Of a stretch of 27,071 bases of DNA, positions 15,350 to 23,347 are shown one piece after another. The stretch is taken from positions 1 to 27,071 of the forward strand of contig CAMRVW010000008.1 in the NCBI GenBank assembly GCA_947054185.1, read 5' to 3'. A model generated the notes under the pieces. The model was not told the origin of the DNA. It did not search any database and saw only the letters and a list, made by a program, of their open reading frames with translations. This stretch comes from an uncultured Rikenellaceae bacterium. Lineage in GTDB: Bacteria > Bacteroidota > Bacteroidia > Bacteroidales > Rikenellaceae. How positions within the stretch are numbered: position 1 is the first letter of the stretch; each line of letters opens with the position of its first letter. The position numbers and the translations under genes are program-made.

Positions 15350-16719
15350 TGAAAATTGCGGTACTTGGTGGCGGCCAAAGCGGCTTGGGCAGTGCGGTGC
15401 TGGCCAAAAAAGAGGGGTTCGAGGTGTTTCTGTCAGACTCGGGCAGGCTGTCGGACCATATCAGGGCATCATTGCAGACAGAGGGCATACCCTTTGAAGA
15501 GGGCGGCCATACGATGGACAAGATACTCGATGCCGACGAGGTGATAAAGAGCCCCGGCATACCCGAGACGGCGCCTGTCATGAAAGAGGTGCGCAAGAAA
15601 GGCATACCCGTTATCTCTGAGATAGAGTTCGGCGGACGTTACAGCAAGGCGCGCCATATATGTATAACAGGCAGCAACGGCAAGACCACCACCACCACGC
15701 TGGTCTATGAGCTTCTCAAGGCTGCCGGCCTCAATGTGGGGGTGGGCGGCAACATAGGCCTCAGTTACGCCTATCAGGTGGCAACCTGCGATTATGACTG
15801 GTATGTGCTCGAATTGAGCAGCTTCCAGCTCGACGACACCTTCACCTTCAGAAGCGACGTGGCCGTTTTGACCAACATAACGCCCGACCACCTCGACCGT
15901 TACGATTACCGCATCGAAAACTATGTCGACAGCAAGTTCCGCATAATACGCAACCAGCGTCCGGACGACTTTTTCATCTATTCGGTGGACGACGGCCTCA
16001 CCATGAAATATGTGTGCGACCATCAGGAGCGCATGACCATGCGGAGTCTTCCTTTCACTGCCAAAGAGACCCTGTTGGAGGGTGCCTATATCGACAATGG
16101 CATGATGAGCATAAGCTGCAACGGCCGCGAGTTTCTTTTCGATCCCTCGCGCATGCAGATAAAGGGCCGTCACAACATATATAACGCCATGGCGGCCGTT
16201 ATGGCGGCCATGATAGCGGGCGTGGACGATGACACCATTACAGAGGTGCTTTGCTCTTTCGGCGGCGTTGAGCACCGCATGGAGGTGGTCGACGAGATAG
16301 GCGGTGTGCTCTATGTCAACGACTCCAAGGCCACCAATGTCGACTCGGTGTGGTATGCCCTCGAGAGCATGACGCGTCCCACGGTGTGGATTGCCGGAGG
16401 TACCGACAAGGGCAACGATTACGAATGTCTCAAAGAGCTGGCCAAAGGCAAGGTGCGTACCCTCGTGTGCATGGGTCTCGACAACGACAAGTTGGTCAAG
16501 GCCTTTACGGGCGTGGTGCCATTCGTTTACTCCACCTCGTCGCTCGATGAGGCCATGGAGATGGTGGCCACGGTGACCCATCCGGGCGACTGTGTGCTTC
16601 TGTCGCCGGCATGTGCCAGCTTCGACCTGTTCAAGAACTATGAGCAGCGTGGCCGGCTGTTCAAGGAGTGCGTCCGCAACATAGAACAGATCAAACGCAG
16701 GGCGCAGGAGAGAGAGTGA
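15349..16719 (+). CDS. murD: UDP-N-acetylmuramoylalanine-D-glutamate ligase
   Basis: This cytoplasmic ligase adds D-Glu to UDP-MurNAc-L-Ala. The 456-aa protein starts with the nucleotide-fold motif VLGGGQSGLG. It carries the ATP P-loop GSNGKTTT (108-115), TNITPDHLDR with the metal/ATP-binding His, and the C-terminal NDSKATN (324-330). The ATG overlaps the mraY stop. The longer open frame from 15292 lies wholly within mraY and is rejected. After the stop there is a 333-nt spacer before ftsW, unusual in an otherwise compact run. Confidence 0.95.
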   Translation: MKIAVLGGGQSGLGSAVLAKKEGFEVFLSDSGRLSDHIRASLQTEGIPFEEGGHTMDKILDADEVIKSPGIPETAPVMKEVRKKGIPVISEIEFGGRYSKARHICITGSNGKTTTTTLVYELLKAAGLNVGVGGNIGLSYAYQVATCDYDWYVLELSSFQLDDTFTFRSDVAVLTNITPDHLDRYDYRIENYVDSKFRIIRNQRPDDFFIYSVDDGLTMKYVCDHQERMTMRSLPFTAKETLLEGAYIDNGMMSISCNGREFLFDPSRMQIKGRHNIYNAMAAVMAAMIAGVDDDTITEVLCSFGGVEHRMEVVDEIGGVLYVNDSKATNVDSVWYALESMTRPTVWIAGGTDKGNDYECLKELAKGKVRTLVCMGLDNDKLVKAFTGVVPFVYSTSSLDEAMEMVATVTHPGDCVLLSPACASFDLFKNYEQRGRLFKECVRNIEQIKRRAQERE

Positions 16720-17052
16720 CCCCCGGCTCCACAAAGCGATACACCCGAAAGGTGCCGCCGCTGAAAAGGGGAGGGGCGAGAAAGCGGCGGCGTGACAGGT
16801 GAGGTAAATGGTCCTGACAAAAGTGGGGTGAAAGCAGGGGCCGACGGTGCGTTTGGCATGACGCATGGTATATGAGCGGGGAGGCACTCCCCTCCGATTA
16901 TGACGGCGCCGCTTAATATGGCGTCGTGGTGCGACCTATAGCCACTCGAGGCGGGCGCTGTCAAAGAGGACGGTGACGTTGAAATATGCGGCAGCGAGGC
17001 TTTGGGTCCAAGGGCATGAAAAGGCTGTTTATGATATATTAATAAGAGTGTT
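16720..17052 (+). other. 333-nt hairpin-rich spacer between murD and ftsW
   Basis: There is no open frame with recognisable product here. Three clear stems are visible: GCCGCCGCT (16754-16762) with AGCGGCGGC (16783-16791), nine pairs around a purine-rich loop; GGGGAG (16878-16883) with CTCCCC (16887-16892), six pairs; and ACGGCGCC (16903-16910) with GGCGTCGT (16920-16927), eight pairs with one G-T. None is followed by a T-run, so these do not look like simple terminators. Candidate roles are mRNA processing or stability elements, or an embedded RNA. Confidence 0.4.
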
Positions 17053-18522
17053 ATGGAGTCTGGCGGCAGAAAGAGAATGTTCGGGGGCCTTATCGGCGGC
17101 GATAAGACCTTGTGGATGATTATACTCATACTGTCGCTCTTTTCCGTGCTCGTCGTTTACAGTTCGACGGCCTCTATGGCATACAAAAAGCTCGACGGCG
17201 ACACCAGTCACTTCCTCATAAGGCAGATACGCTTCATAGCGCTGGGTCTGGCGGTGATATATGTCTTTCACCTTATCAACTATCGCCGATATTTCGACAA
17301 GGCCAGGCGCAATTTCCGTATATCCATATTCCTTTTGCTTCTCACCTTTGTGGTGGGCGTCAGTTACAACGAGGCCAAACGATGGCTCGGCATACCCGGC
17401 ACGGGTCTTACCTTTCAGCCCTCCGAGCTGGTCAAGATAACGCTGATAATCAACACGGCGGCTTTTCTTGCCTCCAAGCAGAAGATCATATCGAGCACCT
17501 CCATACTGCCGTCGTTCCGCAAGTCTGACTGGGAGAGGAACCCCGAGCGTAACTATCGCATAATGCACGAGATAACGGTGCCGTTGTTGTTGCCCATGGT
17601 GCTTTCGTGTGTGCTTATCATGGTCTCCAACCTCTCGACGGCGCTCATTTTGGCGGCCACGTGTCTTATAGTGCTTATCATAGGTCGCGTCAAGTGGTCT
17701 GAGATATGGCGTCTTGTGGGCGCCTCGCTTGTGCTGTTTCTCTTTTTCGCCGGCACCCTCAAGGTGCTCAACGTGGGTCGTGTCGACACGTGGATGAGTC
17801 GTGTGGAGACCTTCTTTTCGGGCGAGGAAGAGGTTGGCGACAACCACCGCATAAGCGACAGCCAGTTCCAGTCCCATCAGGCCAAGATGGCGGTGGCCTC
17901 GGGATGGCTCATGGGGCGCGGTCCGGGTAACAGCACCCAGCGCTCCAACCTGCCCCACCCCTATTCCGATTATGCCTATGCCTTCATCATAGAGGAGTAC
18001 GGCTTCCTGGGTGCCCTTTTCGTGCTGGGCTGCTATCTGTGGATATTCTATCGCAGCATCGTCATATTCCGCAAGTGCGACACCGCCTTCCCCGCGCTGC
18101 TGGTGCTGGGACTGAGCCTCACCATAACCATACAGGCGCTTTTGCACATGCTCGTGTCGGTCGACGCCACGCCTGTTACGGGTCAGACTCTGCCCATAGT
18201 GAGCCTCGGGGGCTCGTCGCTGATATTCACCTGCATGTCGCTCGGTATCATACTGGGGGTGAGCCGCCGTCAGAACGAGTTGGAGCACCGTCGCGCCGTG
18301 GCCGAGAAACGTCGCCTCAATATAGACGAGTGGCAGCACGTGATGTTTGAAGAGGAGGGTGCCGCAGGGCAGATAGACTCGACCAAGCGCATAGCCTATC
18401 AGGGCGTGGTGTGGCATAACCCCGAAGATGACGACGACCGTGAGTATAATGGCGAGCTCGAGGAACAATGGAATTACGGAGACTATTATGACGACGACGA
18501 AAAAGAGGAAGATTATAGTTAG
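17053..18522 (+). CDS. ftsW: septal peptidoglycan glycosyltransferase FtsW
   Basis: This SEDS-family integral membrane protein polymerises lipid II at the division site together with a class B PBP (FtsI). That partner gene is not in this window. The 489-aa product has about ten membrane helices, the motif TGLTFQPSELVK, the conserved HPYSDYAYAFIIEEYG region and PVTGQTLPIVSLGGSS in the last third. The cytoplasmic tail (about 400-489) is charged and ends in a strongly acidic stretch (NPEDDDDREYNG then YYDDDEKEEDYS). The last 35 nt overlap the start of murG in another frame. Confidence 0.94.
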   Translation: MESGGRKRMFGGLIGGDKTLWMIILILSLFSVLVVYSSTASMAYKKLDGDTSHFLIRQIRFIALGLAVIYVFHLINYRRYFDKARRNFRISIFLLLLTFVVGVSYNEAKRWLGIPGTGLTFQPSELVKITLIINTAAFLASKQKIISSTSILPSFRKSDWERNPERNYRIMHEITVPLLLPMVLSCVLIMVSNLSTALILAATCLIVLIIGRVKWSEIWRLVGASLVLFLFFAGTLKVLNVGRVDTWMSRVETFFSGEEEVGDNHRISDSQFQSHQAKMAVASGWLMGRGPGNSTQRSNLPHPYSDYAYAFIIEEYGFLGALFVLGCYLWIFYRSIVIFRKCDTAFPALLVLGLSLTITIQALLHMLVSVDATPVTGQTLPIVSLGGSSLIFTCMSLGIILGVSRRQNELEHRRAVAEKRRLNIDEWQHVMFEEEGAAGQIDSTKRIAYQGVVWHNPEDDDDREYNGELEEQWNYGDYYDDDEKEEDYS

Positions 18523-19624
18523 CGGCGGCGGCACGGGCGGCCATATATATCCTGCCGTGGCGGTGGTTGAGGCTCTGGCAAAGAGACCGGGATATCATGA
18601 CTGCGAGGTGATATTCGTGGGCGCCTTGGGTAAGATGGAGATGACCAAGATACCGGCGCTCGGCTATCGCATCGTGGGGCTGCCCATATCGGGGCTAAAG
18701 CGTAAGTTGAGCCCCGGCAACCTGCTGTTGCCTTTCAAGGTGTGCAAGAGCCTTGCGATGGCATCGAGGCTGTTGCGCAAAGAGTGTCCCGATGTGGTGA
18801 TAGGCTTCGGCGGTTATGCCAGCCTGCCGCTATTGTGGGTGGCCCAGAGGCGCGGTGTGCCCACGGTGTTGTGGGAGGGCAACTCGTTTGCCGGCCTTGC
18901 CAACAAGATGCTGGGGCGTCGGGCCTCTAAGGTGTGCGTGTCATATAACGGCATGGAGCGTTTCTTCGCCGCCGACAAGATAGTGTTCACAGGCAACCCT
19001 GTAAGGGATGGTTTCTCACGTGTGGCCAAGAAGAGCCCCGAGGCCTTTGCCCACTTCGGTTTCCCGGCCGACAGACCCGTGCTCGTGGTCACGGGCGGCA
19101 GCCTCGGAGCGCGCGTCATCAACGAGGCGATAATGGCGGCCATGGACGATATCGTCAGCCGCAAGCCATACAGCCTGTTGTGGCAGACGGGCGCCTATTA
19201 TCACGACGAGATGGTCCGCCGCATGGAAGAATACGGCGGCCCGGATAATGTGAGGGTTGTGCCCTTTGTCGACCGCATGGATTACGCCTATTCCATTGCC
19301 GACCTCGTGGTGGCCCGCTCGGGAGCCTCGACCATAACGGAGCTTTCGCTCACCTCCACGCCCGCACTCTTTGTGCCCTCGTCGTTGGTGGCCGAAGATC
19401 ACCAGACCAAGAATGCGCGCGCCATTGTCGAGATAGGAGGTGCCGTCATGTGCTCCGACAGCGAGGCTGTCGAGAGAGTGGGCGCCCTGGCCTGCGAGCT
19501 TCTGTCCGACAGTGCGCGCCTGGAGTCCATGTCGCAGGCCATAGGAGGGTTTGCCCCCCACGATGCCGCAGACAGGGTGGCCGACGTTATTATAGAGCAG
19601 GTGGAAAAGTCTGACAAACGGTAA
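18488..19624 (+). CDS. murG: UDP-GlcNAc:lipid I N-acetylglucosaminyltransferase
   Basis: This peripheral membrane GT-B glycosyltransferase adds GlcNAc to lipid I, producing lipid II. The 378-aa protein opens with the glycine-rich loop SGGGTGGH (12-19). The C-terminal domain has a second loop, TGGSLGAR, then ARSGASTITELS and PSSLVAEDHQTKNA, the UDP-GlcNAc-binding signature. ATG 18488 is required because the next possible starts fall inside the Gly-rich loop, and it overlaps ftsW by 35 nt. The open frame back to 18428 is rejected, as its extra residues are only ftsW read out of frame. murC follows after 13 nt. Confidence 0.95.
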   Translation: MTTTKKRKIIVSGGGTGGHIYPAVAVVEALAKRPGYHDCEVIFVGALGKMEMTKIPALGYRIVGLPISGLKRKLSPGNLLLPFKVCKSLAMASRLLRKECPDVVIGFGGYASLPLLWVAQRRGVPTVLWEGNSFAGLANKMLGRRASKVCVSYNGMERFFAADKIVFTGNPVRDGFSRVAKKSPEAFAHFGFPADRPVLVVTGGSLGARVINEAIMAAMDDIVSRKPYSLLWQTGAYYHDEMVRRMEEYGGPDNVRVVPFVDRMDYAYSIADLVVARSGASTITELSLTSTPALFVPSSLVAEDHQTKNARAIVEIGGAVMCSDSEAVERVGALACELLSDSARLESMSQAIGGFAPHDAADRVADVIIEQVEKSDKR

Positions 19625-19637
19625 AAGCAAAAGTGTC

Positions 19638-21032
19638 ATGATAAACTTCGAATCGGTATATATAATAGGTATAGGAGGCATAGGCACCAGCGCCCTTGCC
19701 CGTTACTTCAAGGCCGAGGGCTATCCTGTGGCCGGTTACGACCGCACCCCCTCGCCGCTCACGTCGCAACTGGAGGCCGAGGGGATAGACATTCATTACA
19801 CCGACGACATAGAATCGGTCGATGCGGTATATAAAAGCGTCGACAGTACGCTGGTGATATATACCCCCGCCGTTCCGCACGACATGGGCGAGCTGACATT
19901 CTATCGCACGGGCGGATACACCTTGCTGAAACGCTCTCAGGTGCTGGGAGCGGTCACCGATGGCAAGTATTGCATGGCGGTGGCGGGCACTCACGGCAAA
20001 AGCTCCACCACCACCATGCTGGCGTGGTTCAACGCATGCGCTGCCGACGACGGCGACGGTGTCATAGGCTCGGGCAGTGCCTTCATGGGCGGCATATCCA
20101 AAAACTTCAACTCCAACCTCCACATAGGGGGCGGCAGACGCATCGCCGTCGAGGCCGATGAGTTCGACAGGTCGTTTCTGAGGCTCTATCCCGACGTGGC
20201 CCTCATATCGTCGACCGATGCCGACCACCTCGACATTTACGGCACCCACCGGGAGCTGCGCCAAACCTTCGCCCTCTTTGCGGGACAGATAAAAAAGGGC
20301 GGCGCCCTCATTCTCAAACACGGGGTCAGCCTGCCCGTCACACCCGACCATGTGAAAATATACACATACTCGCTCGACGATGCCGCGGCCGACTTCCACG
20401 CCGTCAATTGCCGTGCCGACAGTCGCGGCTGTTATATGTTCGACATTGTGTGCCCCGATATGGTGATAAAAGATTGCCACCTGGGCATACCGGGCCATGT
20501 CAACGTTGAGAACTGTGTCGGCGCCACCGCCATGATATGGGTGGCCGGCTTTGACCCCGAGCGACTGCGCCTGGCCATGTCAAGCTTCAGGGGCGTTGCC
20601 CGAAGGCTCGACGTCCAATATCACGGGGCCCGCAAGATATATATAGACGACTATGCCCACCATCCCGAAGAGCTTCGTAAGACCATACTGTCGGTGCGCG
20701 GCATGTTTCCCGGCAAGAGCGTCACAGCGGTGTTCCAGCCTCACCTTTACACCCGTACGCGCGACTTCTGGCAGGGCTTTGCCCAAAGCCTCTCCATGGT
20801 CGACAGGCTTGTGTTGCTGCCTATATATCCGGCGCGCGAGGAGCCTATCGAGGGTGTTGACAGCCGTCTGATACTCGATGCCGTCACCATTGCCGATAAA
20901 TCGATAGTCTCTAAAGACGAGCTTTTGGATGTGTTGGCCCACGACGGCAACGATATATTGATAACCTTCGGCGCCGGCGACATAGACCGCTTCGTCGAGC
21001 CTATACGCCTTATGCTTAAACAGGAAGAGTGA
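19638..21032 (+). CDS. murC: UDP-N-acetylmuramate-L-alanine ligase
   Basis: This is the first amino-acid ligase of peptidoglycan precursor synthesis, adding L-Ala to UDP-MurNAc. The 464-aa protein has the N-terminal GIGGIGTSALA dinucleotide-type fold and a P-loop GTHGKSST (117-124), where the usual GKTT is GKSS. It also has the EADEFDRSF motif, DADHLDIYG and the C-terminal DDYAHHPEEL. Ser can replace Thr at the P-loop metal-ligand position, so the enzyme should be active. Its TGA overlaps the GTG start of ftsQ (GTGA), showing coupled translation. Confidence 0.95.
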   Translation: MINFESVYIIGIGGIGTSALARYFKAEGYPVAGYDRTPSPLTSQLEAEGIDIHYTDDIESVDAVYKSVDSTLVIYTPAVPHDMGELTFYRTGGYTLLKRSQVLGAVTDGKYCMAVAGTHGKSSTTTMLAWFNACAADDGDGVIGSGSAFMGGISKNFNSNLHIGGGRRIAVEADEFDRSFLRLYPDVALISSTDADHLDIYGTHRELRQTFALFAGQIKKGGALILKHGVSLPVTPDHVKIYTYSLDDAAADFHAVNCRADSRGCYMFDIVCPDMVIKDCHLGIPGHVNVENCVGATAMIWVAGFDPERLRLAMSSFRGVARRLDVQYHGARKIYIDDYAHHPEELRKTILSVRGMFPGKSVTAVFQPHLYTRTRDFWQGFAQSLSMVDRLVLLPIYPAREEPIEGVDSRLILDAVTIADKSIVSKDELLDVLAHDGNDILITFGAGDIDRFVEPIRLMLKQEE

Positions 21033-21823
21033 CAGGCAACAGAGACATACTTACCGATGTGGTGATCGTGGGGCTTCTGTGCGCCGTGGTCATAGGCGGC
21101 ATGGTGGGTTATTACACCTCGTCGCACAGGCGTGTTGTCGATAAGTTCGATGTGAAGATAGATGGCGGTGACTCGTTGCGGTTTGTGACCCCTGAGAAGG
21201 TGATAGCCCTTATAAACGACTCTTTGGGCGGAGTGTCGACAGTGTGGAACACCGACGTCAGACGCATAGAGAAGTTTATCGACTCGTTGGTGTATGTGTC
21301 CGATTCACAGGTGTATAAAGACGAGACAGGCACCCTGCACATAGAGATAACGCCGCGGGTGCCGCGTGTGAGAATCATCTCTTCGGGCGGCCGCAGTTTC
21401 TATATCGACGACGAGGGGGTGAAGCTGCCCCGATGTGCCGATTTCGTTGCCGACGTTCCGCTTGTCACCATAGGCGATTCGACACTTTCGGCATACTCTT
21501 TGCATGGCAGAGGCAATAAATTTATAACTAAAAATTATAATTTTACAGATAATCTGATTAACTTTGCCGTTAAGGTGGAACAAGACCCTTTCTGGAGCGA
21601 TTTTATCGCGCAGATAAACATCAACGGCGCCGGCGAGGTCGAGCTTGTGCCGCGCATAGGTGCCCATAAGGTGATATTGTGCGACGCTCTCGACTTGGGC
21701 AGTGTCGACATATATCTCGACAAGCTCGAGAAGTTCTATTTCCATAAGCTCAGACAGGCCGGGTGGAACCGTTACCGAATCATAAACCTCAAGTTCGACA
21801 ACTTGATCGTTTGCACCAAATAG
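21029..21823 (+). CDS. ftsQ: cell division protein FtsQ
   Basis: This is a bitopic divisome protein linking cytoplasmic and periplasmic division proteins. The 264-aa product has a short N-terminal tail, one transmembrane helix (about 10-28, VVIVGLLCAVVIGGMVGYY) and a periplasmic POTRA-like segment beginning near FDVKIDGGDSLRFVTPEKV. A beta domain follows, with YIDDEGVKLP, the counterpart of the FtsQ 'vD..G' motif. The start is GTG in a 4-nt overlap with murC. Any ATG further in would remove the membrane helix. The short, divergent sequence is normal for Bacteroidota FtsQ. Identity rests on both this layout and gene order. Confidence 0.88.
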   Translation: MTGNRDILTDVVIVGLLCAVVIGGMVGYYTSSHRRVVDKFDVKIDGGDSLRFVTPEKVIALINDSLGGVSTVWNTDVRRIEKFIDSLVYVSDSQVYKDETGTLHIEITPRVPRVRIISSGGRSFYIDDEGVKLPRCADFVADVPLVTIGDSTLSAYSLHGRGNKFITKNYNFTDNLINFAVKVEQDPFWSDFIAQININGAGEVELVPRIGAHKVILCDALDLGSVDIYLDKLEKFYFHKLRQAGWNRYRIINLKFDNLIVCTK

Positions 21824-21870
21824 AAACACAAAAAGGGGCATTTGCATCGACCCCCGAACGATATACATAT

Positions 21871-23262
21871 ATGAAAAGGGATAATAATTACATCGCAGCC
21901 ATCGATATGGGCACCAGCACCACCGTCATACTGATAGGACGGCGTGCCGAAAACGGTAAGATCGAGGTGGTGGCCTCGTCTGTTGTCGATAACGAACGCG
22001 ACAGTATGTGGCGCGGCGATATACGCAACATAGACAAGATTGTGCAGTCGGTGCAGAGTGCCTTGCGCAACATAGAGGACGAGTATCGCTTCCGGGTGCA
22101 GGAGGCCTATCTCAACCTCTCGGGCAAGCACATCAAGTGCGACTGCAAGTCGGGCTATGTCTCTATCTCCAACAGCGAGGGCGAGGTGAGGCGTGAAGAT
22201 GTCGACCGTCTGAGCAACGACATGCGCAACATATCGGTGCCCGCCGGCGAGGTTATAGTCCACATAAGACCCCGCATATACAAGCTCGATGACGACAACC
22301 TCAGCAGCGAGCCCATAGGCATGATAGGCAAGCGTCTGTCGGGCGAGTTCAATATCATAACCGCCGAGAGAAGCAAGATAGACCTCATCTATCGTTGCCT
22401 CAGACGCGTGGGTGTGGGTGTGGCCGATGTGGTGCTCAGCTCTCTGGCCTCGGCGGAGGCCGTCTTGGTGGACGACCAGAAAGAGCTGGGCGTTGCGGTG
22501 CTCGATTTCGGCGGCGGCACCTGCGATGTGTGCATCTATCACGACAAATCCATCCGCTTCCTTGGCGTGATACCGTTCGGAGGCTTGGACATAAACTCGG
22601 ACATACGCTCTTGCGGTGTGCTCGAAAGGCTTGTCGAGAGGCTCAAGATAAAGTTCGGTTGCGCGCTCTCTTCCGAGATTCCCGACTCGCAATATGTGCG
22701 TCTTCCCAGCATCAACAACACACCCTCCAACGAGATATCGCAAAAGCAACTGGCCTCCATCATAGAGGCGCGCCTGGAGGATATCAGCGACCAGTTGCAG
22801 ATGATAATCAAAAACTCGGGTTATGAGGGACGTCTGGCCGGCGGTCTTGTGCTCACCGGCGGAGGTGCCAACCTCAATATGATAAAGGAGTTCTTCGCCC
22901 GTCGGGTCGATATGCCCGTCAGGATCGCCACCCCCGACCTTTACGTCACTGACGATACGGCCGAGCGCGTGGCCTCGCCTCAGTTCTCCACGGCCGTGGG
23001 TCTGTTGCTCATAGCCTCGTCCATAGGACGCACCACCTCTGTCGTTCCGTTGCGTCCCGCGGGCGAATCGGTCTTCGACCCTTATGCCAATGCCGACAGC
23101 GACGATGATTATGGCAGCGATGCCGACTTCGACGACGACATGGGCAATGACAACGCCGGATCATCGTATGGCGGCGGTTTCGGCACCTGGATCAAACGTA
23201 CCATAGGAAAGGTGCGTGAGACCATCGACCCCGAAGAGAAACTCGAAGACGACGCCCTTTAG
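21871..23262 (+). CDS. ftsA: cell division protein FtsA
   Basis: This actin-like ATPase tethers FtsZ to the membrane. The 463-aa protein has the phosphate-1 motif AAIDMGTSTT, phosphate-2 VLDFGGGTCDV and adenosine motif VLTGGGANL. After the actin fold comes an Asp-rich linker (about 400-430, with DSDDDYGSD and DFDDDMGND), a short Gly stretch and a C-terminal amphipathic helix, WIKRTIGKVRETI, the likely membrane-targeting sequence. ATG 21871 is chosen because the upstream in-frame extension overlaps ftsQ and is not FtsA-like. A stem-loop lies right after the stop, before ftsZ. Confidence 0.94.
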   Translation: MKRDNNYIAAIDMGTSTTVILIGRRAENGKIEVVASSVVDNERDSMWRGDIRNIDKIVQSVQSALRNIEDEYRFRVQEAYLNLSGKHIKCDCKSGYVSISNSEGEVRREDVDRLSNDMRNISVPAGEVIVHIRPRIYKLDDDNLSSEPIGMIGKRLSGEFNIITAERSKIDLIYRCLRRVGVGVADVVLSSLASAEAVLVDDQKELGVAVLDFGGGTCDVCIYHDKSIRFLGVIPFGGLDINSDIRSCGVLERLVERLKIKFGCALSSEIPDSQYVRLPSINNTPSNEISQKQLASIIEARLEDISDQLQMIIKNSGYEGRLAGGLVLTGGGANLNMIKEFFARRVDMPVRIATPDLYVTDDTAERVASPQFSTAVGLLLIASSIGRTTSVVPLRPAGESVFDPYANADSDDDYGSDADFDDDMGNDNAGSSYGGGFGTWIKRTIGKVRETIDPEEKLEDDAL

Positions 23263-23267
23263 CTTTC

Positions 23268-23289
23268 TGCCGCAATGGAGCTTGCGGCA
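23268..23289 (+). promoter_or_regulatory. stem-loop between ftsA and ftsZ
   Basis: TGCCGCAA (23268-23275) and TTGCGGCA (23282-23289) form a perfect 8-bp stem with a 6-nt loop, 5 nt after the ftsA stop. No T-run follows, so it is more likely an RNA-stability, processing or partial attenuation element than a full terminator. Confidence 0.45.
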
Positions 23290-23347
23290 AACGGTTTTGC
23301 ATGGCGGAGCGCTTTTATAGACGAGACATTAACATTATATTATCGTT

